A DNA stretch of 33,566 nucleotides from Rhodoplanes sp. (GTDB lineage Bacteria; Pseudomonadota; Alphaproteobacteria; Rhizobiales; Xanthobacteraceae), in assembly GCF_013377085.1 (NCBI RefSeq), contig NZ_JACAAX010000059.1:1-33566 (forward strand). Direction: 5' to 3'. The notes below the pieces were generated by a model that saw only the letters and a list, made by a program, of their open reading frames with translations, made no database searches and was not told where the DNA came from. The position numbers were made by a program, and so were the translations under genes. Numbering within the stretch: position 1 is the stretch's first letter; each line of letters begins with the position of its first letter. Shown in pieces: positions 1 to 7,590 of this stretch.

Positions 1-232
1 AAGGCACGCGCGCCCGGGCCGCGGCCCGCGCCGCCTCGCCGGCGGGCGTGGTGGTGGCAGGCGCCGTCGCGGCCTCCGCCGCCGCACGCGGCGGACGCGC
101 CTGTGCGACGGCGGAGGACACGGACGCGAGCGCGAGGACCATCATGGACGAGACGACCGCAGCGGCCGGCGCTGCCGTCAGGACGCAATAACAAGCATGC
201 CGCCAGCGAGCCCGCTGCAGGCCTTCATCCAT
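1..232 (-). CDS. N-terminus of an exported protein (partial, runs off the left edge)
   Basis: The minus strand is open from an ATG at 232-230 to the window edge (77 codons). The product begins with a basic n-region (RARWRH near residues 7-12), a long Ala/Val/Leu hydrophobic core and a typical signal peptidase site ending AVAQA around residue 43. A Pro/Ala/Thr-rich segment follows, as is common just after the signal of periplasmic or outer-membrane-associated proteins. Codons after the signal are almost all GC-ending, supporting real coding. A weak GGGGA lies upstream of the ATG; an ATG-ATG pair at residues 30-31 is an alternative start but would leave a signal with no basic n-region. The function cannot be told because the mature domain lies outside the window. 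Confidence 0.5.
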   Translation of the reverse strand, partial: MDEGLQRARWRHACYCVLTAAPAAAVVSSMMVLALASVSSAVAQARPPRAAAEAATAPATTTPAGEAARAAARARVP

Positions 233-779
233 GAAATGGTCCCCGTGCTCCGGATGCCGACTCGATACTCGTACTCGTACGCAAACTCGTACGCAGGCAT
301 CCGCGGCGCGCGTCGAAACGCGCGTCGTTCCACCAAGCGCTCCAGGCGCTCCGCGAACGCGACGACGATCCCGGCGTGACGATACGCTCGACACGACGAC
401 GAAGCCGCCGCGATGACGATGTCGATGTCGCGATGTGTGGTGTGTGTTCGAGCTCCCCCTGTCCCCGGGTAAAACCGTGACTCTGCAATTTGTCCACTTT
501 GTGATCGGCTCTAAGAATTCGTAACGCGAAGTGTCTTGCATGACCGGCTTTTGCACCGGCAACGCCGAGCAAATCGTTGGTGCCGTCCAGCAGAGACTCG
601 CGGAAAAATCGCTTTCATCTTGTGACAAATCTTATTTGCTCGCGCGCAGTTGATGCCGATTTTCCCGCATGCGCGCAGACGGTGCTCCGCTGCGTCGTCG
701 GCGATGACGACGTGTCCGCAACGAGCGGACTCGCGCTTGTGGAGAAAAGTGCAGATCCGAAAATCAGTTGCACCCGACT
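233..779. other. Non-coding stretch, no gene seen
   Basis: This stretch has lower GC and no ORF with convincing codon bias in any frame. It holds a short tandem direct repeat (ACTCGTACGCA at 273-283 and again at 285-295, with a related ACTCG just before). Promoter elements for the minus-strand exported protein probably lie at its left end, but none stands out. I see no tRNA or other structured RNA here. Confidence 0.4.
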
Positions 780-850
780 CCGCTCGTCCCCGCGAAAGCG
801 GGGACCCAGCACAAAATGAACTGGATTCCCGCTTACGCGGGAATGAGCGG
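780..850 (+). repeat. 71-bp bipartite palindromic repeat, copy A
   Basis: The element has two adjacent perfect hairpins: GTCCCCGC/GCGGGGAC with a GAAA loop, then TTCCCGC/GCGGGAA with a TTAC loop. They are separated by a short linker that itself carries CCCAG and CTGG. The ends are CCGCTCGT and ATGAGCGG, which are nearly inverted. The same 71-bp architecture recurs at 3656-3726, and half of it recurs inverted at 4105-4134. The form resembles the REP/BIME class of dispersed palindromes. It sits upstream of the nuclease remnant exactly as copy B sits upstream of the intact nuclease. Confidence 0.85.
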
Positions 851-912
851 AAGGCCAGACGCGCCGTTCTGAATTCGGCGCCGATGCGCGACCAGGCCCA
901 GGAGCCGCAACG

Positions 913-1050
913 GTGACCAGTCACTGTGTGTATCGTCGCGAGTCGACCGATCGGCACGTTCTGCAGCGGCACGACCGACGATCTCGTCCGCGGCTTGGGA
1001 GCACCGGACCGGGGTCGTGCCGAGCTTCACCAAACAAGACGGCGTGCCCG
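913..1050 (+). pseudogene. Decayed GIY-YIG nuclease gene (5' half only)
   Basis: The DNA from about 875 aligns with the intact nuclease locus starting at 3770. The shared leader reads TCGGCGCC-x-ATGCGCG, followed by a CCAGGAGC ribosome-binding region, a GTG start (913 here, 3813 there), CGGCACGTT, and ACCGACGATCT-x-GTCCGC encoding the TDDLVR motif. Similarity fades after GGCGTG near 1046. The reading frame is broken: the start and the TDDLVR segment lie in different frames. The 3' half with the metal-binding Glu and the downstream inverted repeat is gone. This fossil also extends the pentapeptide ORF artificially upstream, which is why that gene's start is placed at 1139. Confidence 0.75.
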
Positions 1051-1138
1051 TCGGACCCAAATTCGGGAAACCACACGCAACGCTTGCGATGTCATCGAAT
1101 TACCATCACACTCGATCCGTCTCGGACCGAGGCAGACT

Positions 1139-3292
1139 ATGACGGACAAAAAGATCGACCCTTACGACGTCGAGGCGCTGGAAAGGTCGCTGAACGATTC
1201 GGCGACGCGCGTCTCGACCATCTGGGTGAGCTTTCTGATCTTCGGGCTCTATCTCGTCATCGCCGCCGGCACGGTGACGCACCGCCAGCTTTTCCTGGAA
1301 GAGCCGGTCAAGCTTCCGGTCCTCAACATCGACCTGCCGCTGGTCGGCTTCTTCTTCCTCGCGCCGATCCTATTCGTGATCTTCCACGCCTACGTGCTGC
1401 TGCAGGTGCTGCTGCTGGGCCGGACAGCGGCAGCTTATAATGAGGCAGTCGATCGCGCCGTGAAACCGCCGCCCGGCAACGCCACGATGCGCCAACGCCT
1501 CGCCAACACGCTGTTCGCCCAAATCTTCGCCGGATCGCCGCGAGAGCGCGACGGCTGGCTCGGGCGACTTTTGAGATCGATGGCCTGGCTGACGCTGGCG
1601 ATCGCGCCGGTGCTGGTTCTGCTGGTCTTCCAGTTCAAGTTCCTGCCCTACCACAGCCACCTCGTGACATGGACGCACCGGGTGCTGATCCTCGTGGAAC
1701 TGGGGGCCGTTTTCCTGCTTTGGCCCCTCGCACTCGATCCGAAGCGCGACATCGAGTGGCTTCGTGTGGTCAAGAGCCCGTTCATATCGGCCGCGGCACT
1801 GCTCTACGTCGTCGTCGCCCTGTCGCTGCTCACGTTCCCCGGCGAACCCCATGTCAATCAATTCGCCGGCCAGCCAGTCGATGCCGTGCAGTGCACGCGG
1901 TGGTTTTTTATCCGTGCGGATCCGAATTCTCTAGCCCTCGGGAGAGATTGGGTTCGCATTCTGTCATTCGACCGCCTCGACTTGCCGCGCATCGATGTCG
2001 TCGACGACGAAAAACTTGCGAAAATCGAGAAAGCCGCATCCGACAGGAATCTGCCTCCATATGGAGGCGAGCGAACGCGTAATTTTCGCGACCGCGATCT
2101 CAATTGCAGCGACCTCTCGTTTGCCGACCTTCGTCGGGTCGATCTAGCGGATGCGCGGATCTCTGGGGCACGTCTGGATGGGGCTGACCTTCAAGGCGCA
2201 TCCCTCGATCGCGCTCAGCTTCAGAGAACATTCCTATTATACGCCCAGCTTGAACAAGCCTCTCTCGATGAAGCCCAGCTTCAGGGCGCAACTCTTGAAC
2301 GCGCCAATCTTCAGGGCGCATCGCTCACTTTTGCGCAACTTCAGGGGGCAGCCCTCCAATATGCCGAGCTTCCGGGAGCAAATTTGGGGTATGCGGCGCT
2401 TCAGCACGCGTCCCTCTTTCAAGCGCAGTTGCAGGGCGCCAATCTGTTCAGAGCGAGGCTTCACGGAGCCGCCCTTCAAAATGCCCGACTGGAAGGGGCA
2501 TCTCTCGACGGCGCCGAGCTTCATGGAGCATTGTTGCACAACGCCAAACTGCAGGGAGCATCTCTTGTTGTCGCCGAGCTTCAGGGCGCCGACCTGACCA
2601 ATAGCACGATGGCATACACCAATTTATCGGGCGTCTACGTCTGGCGAACAAAAAATGCGATGTGCCGCGACGCACGTGTGGGCCATTATGAAGCAAACTT
2701 CGTTTTTTCATCCCGGGCGGTATATTCGGCGGGGTACGTTACGATGCGCGTGGACAAACCCGTTCCGATCTTTTTACCACCCCTTACCCCGAGATACGAA
2801 CCCGACAACCCTGTTCCGATGGCGCTCGACGTAATTGAGTTATTTATCAAAAGTTCCATCGCGAGCATTATAGACAAAGAGCAGCAATACGAGGCGGAAC
2901 AGCGCATGCGGGCCGCCATTGTTGTCGATCCGGCCAAGCACGACGGGCCGGAAGAAGGGGACGTCTGGCGCGCCTGCGCCGAGGCCTCGGCTAAAGTTTC
3001 CCAGGCAGATTTTGATAGAATGCATGCTGCATATCTACGTGCTCTCGGCTGCGACGCCAGGGAACACCGACAAGCTATTGCTAAAGGCATCATCCGCAAT
3101 TGGATTTCATATAGAGAGGAGCGCCGCGCATTCTCCGCCCAACTCGCTCGTGGCCTGCTCGGCGAAGACGGCAAGTCCTGCGCCGCAACCAAGGACCTCG
3201 ACGACGGCTACAAGGAGCGCCTGCACGCCGCCATCGCGGCCGCGACGACCAATCCCGAAGTGCAGGCGCCATCCGCGGAATCGGGACGGTGA
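1139..3292 (+). CDS. Membrane-anchored pentapeptide-repeat protein
   Basis: The product is 717 aa. Residues 1-24 are hydrophilic, then five predicted membrane segments follow (about 25-45, 68-93, 149-168, 180-199, 215-233). A linker leads to a pentapeptide-repeat domain at about residues 315-497, built of A(D/N/Q/E)LQGAxL-type units with a marked ten-residue period. A C-terminal non-repeat domain of about 220 residues contains isolated Cys residues. Pentapeptide repeats form a right-handed quadrilateral beta-helix; known members range from DNA-gyrase mimics to scaffolds, so the role here is unknown. The start at 1139 is preferred (GAGG upstream); the frame stays open to 926, but that part derives from the decayed nuclease gene. 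The repeat region is less GC-rich than the flanks, hinting at internal repeat expansion or transfer. It appears to be transcribed alone, with the DUF433 gene 44 bp downstream. Confidence 0.85.
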   Translation: MTDKKIDPYDVEALERSLNDSATRVSTIWVSFLIFGLYLVIAAGTVTHRQLFLEEPVKLPVLNIDLPLVGFFFLAPILFVIFHAYVLLQVLLLGRTAAAYNEAVDRAVKPPPGNATMRQRLANTLFAQIFAGSPRERDGWLGRLLRSMAWLTLAIAPVLVLLVFQFKFLPYHSHLVTWTHRVLILVELGAVFLLWPLALDPKRDIEWLRVVKSPFISAAALLYVVVALSLLTFPGEPHVNQFAGQPVDAVQCTRWFFIRADPNSLALGRDWVRILSFDRLDLPRIDVVDDEKLAKIEKAASDRNLPPYGGERTRNFRDRDLNCSDLSFADLRRVDLADARISGARLDGADLQGASLDRAQLQRTFLLYAQLEQASLDEAQLQGATLERANLQGASLTFAQLQGAALQYAELPGANLGYAALQHASLFQAQLQGANLFRARLHGAALQNARLEGASLDGAELHGALLHNAKLQGASLVVAELQGADLTNSTMAYTNLSGVYVWRTKNAMCRDARVGHYEANFVFSSRAVYSAGYVTMRVDKPVPIFLPPLTPRYEPDNPVPMALDVIELFIKSSIASIIDKEQQYEAEQRMRAAIVVDPAKHDGPEEGDVWRACAEASAKVSQADFDRMHAAYLRALGCDAREHRQAIAKGIIRNWISYREERRAFSAQLARGLLGEDGKSCAATKDLDDGYKERLHAAIAAATTNPEVQAPSAESGR

Positions 3293-3336
3293 AACTGTAG
3301 CCGTGCTGCTATAATTCTCCGCCGGAGGATACCGCC

Positions 3337-3570
3337 ATGGCCGATCTGCCGACGCGTATCAGCCTCGATCCCGCCGTGTACGGCGGCACGCCGTGCATCC
3401 GGGGAACGCGCATCCGGGTCTGCCTCGTGCTCGACCTTCTGGTGCCCGGCATGTCGGACGCCGAGGTGCGCGCCGAGTATCCCGAGCTGACCCGCGACGA
3501 CGTCCTCGCCGCCATCGCCTATGGCGCCGAAACGTCTCGCGAGGACGTGATCCGCACTTCGCAAAAGTAA
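3337..3570 (+). CDS. DUF433 antitoxin-like protein (orphan)
   Basis: The product is 77 aa with the DUF433 pattern: I-x-x-x-P-x-x-x-G-G-x-P-x-I-R-G-T-R-I at residues 8-28, then a helical part with PGMSDAEVRAEYPELTRDDV that resembles a small HTH. GGAGGA upstream of the ATG is a strong ribosome-binding site. DUF433 proteins are usually antitoxins co-transcribed with a DUF5615 (PIN-like) toxin that starts within a few bases of the antitoxin stop. Here no toxin follows: 26 bp after the stop the palindromic repeats begin. The C-terminus (TSREDVIRTSQK) lacks the usual run of aromatic or hydrophobic residues and may have been altered when the repeats arrived. Family assignment is firm; antitoxin activity without a partner is doubtful. 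Confidence 0.85.
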   Translation: MADLPTRISLDPAVYGGTPCIRGTRIRVCLVLDLLVPGMSDAEVRAEYPELTRDDVLAAIAYGAETSREDVIRTSQK

Positions 3571-3596
3571 CGACAGGATACTGGACCCAACGATTT

Positions 3597-3617
3597 CCGC
3601 TCGTCCCCGCGCAAGCG
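3597..3617 (+). repeat. Truncated copy of the palindromic repeat end
   Basis: The bases CCGCTCGTCCCCGCG, followed by CAAGCG, match the left end and half of the first hairpin of the 71-bp element. The match stops at position 3617. It lies 39 bp before the complete copy at 3656, in the same orientation, so the locus has received this sequence more than once or has been partly duplicated. Confidence 0.6.
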
Positions 3618-3655
3618 CATAGGCGCCAACATAGCGGCGCCGGGCCTTTGCTTTT

Positions 3656-3726
3656 CCGCTCGTCCCCGCGAAGGCGGGGACCCAGCGCATAAGGAGCTGG
3701 TTTCCCGCTTGCGCGGGAATGAGCGG
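3656..3726 (+). repeat. 71-bp bipartite palindromic repeat, copy B
   Basis: It has the same length and order as copy A: hairpin GTCCCCGC/GCGGGGAC (loop GAAG), linker with CCCAG and CTGG, hairpin TTCCCGC/GCGGGAA (loop TTGC), right end ATGAGCGG. The stems are identical to copy A and most differences lie in loops and linker, as expected if the fold is under selection or is used for copying. Its first 30 bases also form the left inverted repeat of the nuclease unit. Confidence 0.85.
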
Positions 3727-3812
3727 AGGGTGGGGTCTCTGTCCGAGGATTGCGGTGTACGTCGTTATATCGGCGCCTATGCGCGCAAGCGGGGCCCCAG
3801 GAGCAGCGTTCC

Positions 3813-4100
3813 GTGAGCTTCTACGTCTACATGCTGGCGAGCCGACGAAACGGCACGTTGTATGTCGGCATGACCGACGATCTGGTCCGCCGGGTCTGGG
3901 AGCACCGGGCTGGAGTGGTTCCCGGCTTCACCAGGAGGTACGGCGTGAAGATCCTGGTCTGGTACGAGCAGCATGCGAACCGCGAATCGGCCTTTCTGCG
4001 GGAGAGGCAGATCAAGAAATGGAACCGCGCCTGGAAGATGCAGCTCATCGACGCTCGGAACGGTTCATGGCGGGACCTTTGGGAGGAGATCGCGCAGTGA
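3813..4100 (+). CDS. Small GIY-YIG nuclease family protein (UPF0213-like)
   Basis: The product is 95 aa from a GTG start with AGGAG nine bases upstream. The frame is open to 3750, but homologous proteins begin at SFYVYML. The GIY-YIG core is complete: Y4-V-Y6 and L16-Y-V-G19 form the two short strands, R26/R27 and H31 lie in the first helix, and E64 in the R-E-R-Q-I-K-K-W segment is the expected metal ligand. The end is a basic region plus W-x-D-L, typical of the stand-alone single-domain group. The family cleaves DNA in characterised relatives, but the cellular role of these short members is not settled. The gene stands alone between inverted repeats and has a decayed sister at 913-1050. Catalytic residues are intact, so it is probably functional. 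Confidence 0.9.
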   Translation: MSFYVYMLASRRNGTLYVGMTDDLVRRVWEHRAGVVPGFTRRYGVKILVWYEQHANRESAFLRERQIKKWNRAWKMQLIDARNGSWRDLWEEIAQ

Positions 4101-4104
4101 AGAC

Positions 4105-4134
4105 CTGGGTCCCCGCTTTCGCGGGGACGAGCGG
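4105..4134 (-). repeat. Inverted half-copy of the palindromic repeat
   Basis: Its reverse complement matches the first 30 bases of copy B with one change (GAAA versus GAAG in the hairpin loop). It starts four bases after the nuclease stop codon and may also serve as that gene's terminator hairpin. It lies about 160 bp before thrS. Confidence 0.8.
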
Positions 4135-4291
4135 GGGGGGGTCGGCCAAGCGAACAATCGTCGCCCCCGCCGCAGCCCTGCCTCCCCGCGCCCCGCCTTG
4201 CGCTCTCGCCCGGCCCTGCTATATGCCTGCGCCGTGAGAACAATCCGCTTACCTGCGTTCGTAGGCAGCGAGTGAGCAACAGGAGCTTTCA

Positions 4292-6271
4292 ATGGTCGCC
4301 CTGACCTTTCCCGACGGCGCGCGTCGCGAGTATCCCACCGGCATCACGGGTCTCGACATCGCCAAGGGCATCTCGCCCTCGCTGGCCAAGCGCACCGTCG
4401 CGATGGCGCTCGACGGCACGCTGGCCGACCTCGCCGATCCGATCGAGACCGACGCCAGGATCGAGTTCGTGTCGCGCGACGACCCGCGGGCGCTGGAGCT
4501 GATCCGCCACGACGCCGCCCACGTGATGGCCGAGGCCGTGCAGGCTCTCTGGCCCGGCACCCAGGTGACCATCGGCCCGGTGATCCAGAACGGCTTCTAC
4601 TACGACTTCTTCCGCAACGAGTCGTTCACCCCGGAAGACTTCGTCGCCATCGAGAAGAAGATGAAGGAAATCATCGCCCGCGACCGGCCGTTCACCAAGG
4701 AGGTGTGGTCGCGCGACGAGGCCAAGCGCGTGTTTCGCGACAAGGGCGAGGCGTTCAAGGTCGAGCTGGTCGACGCGATCCCGGAGGACCAGTCGATCAA
4801 GATCTACAAGCAGGGCGACTGGTTCGATCTCTGCCGCGGTCCGCACATGACCTCGACGGCCAAGATCGGCACCGCCTTCAAGCTGATGAAGGTGGCAGGC
4901 GCCTATTGGCGCGGCGACCATCGCAACCCGATGCTGACCCGCATCTACGGCACCGCCTGGGCCAAGCAGGAGGACCTCGACGCTTATATCAAGCAGATCG
5001 AGGAGGCGGAGAAGCGCGACCACCGAAGGCTCGGCCGCGAGCTCGATCTCTTCCACTTCCAGGAAGAAGGCCCCGGCGTCGTGTTCTGGCACGCCAAGGG
5101 CTGGTCGATGTTCCAGTCGGTGATCGCCTATATGCGGCGGCGCCTCGCCGCCGACTACGACGAGGTCAACGCGCCGCAGATGCTCGACAAGTCGCTGTGG
5201 GAGACGTCGGGCCATTGGGAGTGGTACCGCGAGAACATGTTCGCGGCGCAGTCGGCCGGCGACGAGGCCGAGGACAAGCGCTGGTTCGCCATCAAGCCGA
5301 TGAACTGCCCGGGCCATGTGCAGATCTTCAAGCACGGGCTCAAGAGCTATCGCGACCTGCCGATCCGCCTCGCCGAGTTCGGCGTGGTGCATCGCTACGA
5401 GCCGTCCGGCGCCATGCACGGGCTGATGCGGGTGCGCGGCTTCACCCAGGACGACGCCCACATCTTCTGCAACGAGGATCAGCTCGCCGCCGAGTGCCTG
5501 AAGATCAACGACCTGATCCTGACGACCTACGCGGATTTCGGCTTCGACACCGATCTGGTCGTCAAGCTCTCGACGCGGCCCGAGAAGCGGGTCGGCTCCG
5601 ACGCCTCGTGGGATCACGCCGAGGAGGTGATGGGCCGCGTGCTCGAGCAGATCGCGGCGCAGTCCGGCGGCAAGATCAAGACCGCGGTCAATCCCGGCGA
5701 AGGCGCGTTCTACGGGCCGAAATTCGAGTACGTGCTGCGCGACGCCATCGGTCGCGACTGGCAGTGCGGCACCACCCAGGTCGACTTCAACCTGCCGGAG
5801 CGGTTCGGCGCCTTCTACATCGACGCCGACGGATCGAAGAAGACGCCCGTGATGGTGCATCGCGCCATCTGCGGCTCGATGGAGCGCTTCCTCGGCATTC
5901 TCATCGAGCACCATGCCGGCCACTTCCCGCTGTGGCTGGCGCCCGTGCAGGCCGTGGTGGCGACCATCACGCAGGACGGCGACGACTACGCACAGGAGGC
6001 GGTCGCCGCGGCCCGCCGGCTGGGACTGCGGGTCGGCATCGACCTGCGCAACGAAAAGATCAACTACAAGGTCCGCGAGCACTCGCTGGCCAAGGTGCCG
6101 GCGCTGCTGGTGGTCGGCAAGAAGGAGGCGGCGGAGCGCACCGTGTCGATCCGCCGGCTCGGCAGCGACAAGTCGACCGTGATGCCGCTCGACGCGGCGC
6201 TCGCCGCGCTGGTCGAGGAGGCGGTGCCGCCGGACCTGAAGCGGGCGAAGGCGGAGACCGAGGCGGCGTGA
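4292..6271 (+). CDS. thrS: Threonyl-tRNA synthetase
   Basis: The product is 659 aa, normal for a full bacterial ThrRS, and charges tRNA(Thr) in the cytoplasm. Domains in order: TGS (1-60); editing/SAD domain with H73-x3-H77 and C181-x3-H185, the residues that remove mischarged serine; class II catalytic core; C-terminal anticodon-binding domain from about residue 560. The catalytic zinc site is complete (C339 in MNCPGH, H390 in DDAHIF, H523 in VHRAICGS). Motif 2 (HRYEPSG) and motif 3 (CGSMERF) are present. CAGGAGC precedes the ATG. The leader shows no T-box and no obvious attenuator. The gene is monocistronic and converges on the DNA-binding gene, with 28 bp between the two stops. Confidence 0.98.
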   Translation: MVALTFPDGARREYPTGITGLDIAKGISPSLAKRTVAMALDGTLADLADPIETDARIEFVSRDDPRALELIRHDAAHVMAEAVQALWPGTQVTIGPVIQNGFYYDFFRNESFTPEDFVAIEKKMKEIIARDRPFTKEVWSRDEAKRVFRDKGEAFKVELVDAIPEDQSIKIYKQGDWFDLCRGPHMTSTAKIGTAFKLMKVAGAYWRGDHRNPMLTRIYGTAWAKQEDLDAYIKQIEEAEKRDHRRLGRELDLFHFQEEGPGVVFWHAKGWSMFQSVIAYMRRRLAADYDEVNAPQMLDKSLWETSGHWEWYRENMFAAQSAGDEAEDKRWFAIKPMNCPGHVQIFKHGLKSYRDLPIRLAEFGVVHRYEPSGAMHGLMRVRGFTQDDAHIFCNEDQLAAECLKINDLILTTYADFGFDTDLVVKLSTRPEKRVGSDASWDHAEEVMGRVLEQIAAQSGGKIKTAVNPGEGAFYGPKFEYVLRDAIGRDWQCGTTQVDFNLPERFGAFYIDADGSKKTPVMVHRAICGSMERFLGILIEHHAGHFPLWLAPVQAVVATITQDGDDYAQEAVAAARRLGLRVGIDLRNEKINYKVREHSLAKVPALLVVGKKEAAERTVSIRRLGSDKSTVMPLDAALAALVEEAVPPDLKRAKAETEAA

Positions 6272-6299
6272 GCCGCAGCACCGGCTCAGCCGCGCCGGT

Positions 6300-7187
6300 T
6301 CAGCCGACCGGCTCGGCGGCGTCGGCGCGGCTGGTCGACAGCGCCTGCGCCGCGCAACCCGAGAAATAGAGAAACACCGCGGCGAAGAATTGCTCGAGGC
6401 CATCCCGCACGCGCGGCAGCAGCATGACGCGGTCCGGCTCGGGCCCCCGCACCAAAAGACCCGCGACCTCGGCATCGCGCAGCAGCGTCAGCACGTGCTT
6501 GCGCGAGACCGCGAACTGGGTCGCGAGCCGGTTGATCGACAGGTGCACCGGGACGGCCGGCGGGAACGGCCCCTCCTCGCCGCCTTCGAGCGCCAATGCG
6601 AACAGGATCGGGATCCCGGCATTGCGCTCGGCGAACAACGCGAGGTCGGGCGTATGGGTGAGCACCCGGAAACCGCCGACGAAGCCGTCGCCCAGCGCCA
6701 GCATGAAGTCGCGGACGAACGCCGGATCGTCGAGCGCCGCGAGATGGCGTTGCGCCTCCGGAAGCACCTTGGCGATCGCGGCGAAATGGCCGCGCCAGCG
6801 TTCGACCTGGAGCGCGACGAGCTTGGCGGTCGGCACCAGCGGACGGCGCCGGCGGTCGTCGTGCGGGGCGGGCGCGAAATAGCCGCCGGCGCGCAACAAC
6901 GCCAGCATCGCCTCGCAGCGGCCGCGGCTGCACAGGCCGAGCCTGACGCACAGATCCTTCAAGGCCCCGACCGTCAGGCCGGGCCGGCCCTCCGCCGTGC
7001 CGCCGTGGTGCAGGTAGAACGCGGCCAGCACGAACAGCGCGCGGGCGCGGTCGTTCATCAGCGTATTGACCAGGATGTTGCCGCGAAACAACGTCACGGT
7101 GGTTTGCGCATCCGCCCGCATGGCCTCCGCAAAACCGGATCGACTTCGCAGCGCCGCAATGGCTTGGCTCGAAACCTCGAACGTCAT
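6300..7187 (-). CDS. Putative DNA-binding protein with winged-helix-like segments
   Basis: The product is 295 aa with no signal peptide and no membrane segment. Two regions look like helix-turn-helix. Residues about 48-108 have a long helix, a loop with GLTVGALKDLCVRLGL and a following helix. Residues about 215-247 (SINRLATQFAVSRKHVLTLL, then DAEVAGLLV) are a clear recognition-helix-plus-wing pattern seen in MarR/Crp-like winged helices. No ligand or cofactor motif is recognisable. The C-terminus after 265 is aromatic and hydrophobic. I do not recognise the family with certainty; a transcriptional regulator is the most likely role. It is transcribed toward thrS, and its upstream region carries a 56-bp palindromic repeat. 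Confidence 0.75.
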   Translation of the reverse strand: MTFEVSSQAIAALRSRSGFAEAMRADAQTTVTLFRGNILVNTLMNDRARALFVLAAFYLHHGGTAEGRPGLTVGALKDLCVRLGLCSRGRCEAMLALLRAGGYFAPAPHDDRRRRPLVPTAKLVALQVERWRGHFAAIAKVLPEAQRHLAALDDPAFVRDFMLALGDGFVGGFRVLTHTPDLALFAERNAGIPILFALALEGGEEGPFPPAVPVHLSINRLATQFAVSRKHVLTLLRDAEVAGLLVRGPEPDRVMLLPRVRDGLEQFFAAVFLYFSGCAAQALSTSRADAAEPVG

Positions 7188-7291
7188 CGGTGTCTACGCC
7201 CGTCGCCCTGATCGCCCGGCCCGGGGACTGGAGCGTCTTCAAGCGAAGCGGGCAACGGTTCGCGTGAAGAAAATGCCCTATCTGCAACCAT

Positions 7292-7347
7292 TTAGAGCGC
7301 GTTGCGACGCAAATCCCGGACTCCATCTCAGGCTGGACGCGCTCTAA
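7292..7347. repeat. Dispersed palindromic element with TTAGAGCG ends
   Basis: The arms TTAGAGCGCGT (7292-7302) and ACGCGCTCTAA (7337-7347) are perfectly complementary over 11 bp and enclose 34 bases. Elements with TTAGAGCG...CGCTCTAA ends are common intergenic repeats in Hyphomicrobiales genomes (recalled, not searched). It lies about 105 bp upstream of the DNA-binding gene, so it may lie within or next to that gene's promoter region. Confidence 0.6.
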
Positions 7348-7385
7348 TGCCGTCAGCCTAGCAAATCCGCCCAAATTTCCACAAT

Positions 7386-7436
7386 GGCCGCCCCGCGCCG
7401 GAGCAGGCCTGTCGACGCTCTTTGGCGGCCTTTTTT
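7386..7436 (+). terminator. Terminator-like hairpin with T-run, no obvious upstream gene
   Basis: GGCCGCC (7386-7392) pairs with GGCGGCC (7424-7430), followed directly by six T residues. The loop is long (31 bases), so this is not a classical compact terminator. On the plus strand no annotated gene precedes it, since the neighbours on both sides are on the minus strand. The rest of the 7188-7590 gap holds only the TTAGAGCG element and nothing else that I can name. Confidence 0.3.
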
Positions 7437-7590
7437 GGGAATAGCTGGCATGATGCGGCCCCGCACGCGCCGACGCGAGCGAGCCGGCCGCGGTGATCGA
7501 CCGCGGGCGGGTCGATTCGGCCTATGCGGGCGCGCCCGGCGGCGTCGCCGGCGAGTCGCTCACATTCCGACTGAGAACGGCGCTGGCGGC

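Larger units (their letters stand above)
3656..4134 (+). mobile_element. Putative GIY-YIG nuclease unit bounded by 30-bp inverted repeats
   Basis: The first 30 bases (3656-3685) and the reverse complement of the last 30 (4105-4134) differ at one position only. Between them lie the second hairpin of copy B, an 86-bp leader and one complete gene for a small GIY-YIG nuclease. The leader and repeat are shared with the decayed copy at 780-1050, so the repeat, leader and gene have been copied together. No transposase is present. I infer a small mobile or homing-like unit, possibly moved by the encoded nuclease or by another enzyme recognising the hairpins. Target-site duplications are not obvious by eye. 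Confidence 0.45.

Noticed and set aside
2140-2630. A DNA direct-repeat array with a 30-base period, resembling CRISPR spacing
   Set aside because: It is continuous coding sequence for pentapeptide repeats in one frame, with no conserved repeat/unique spacer alternation and no cas genes nearby.
4289-6475. A 728-codon open frame antisense to thrS
   Set aside because: It mirrors the codon-position bias of thrS, its product is low-complexity Arg/His/Leu-rich with no family pattern, and high GC content makes long antisense frames common.
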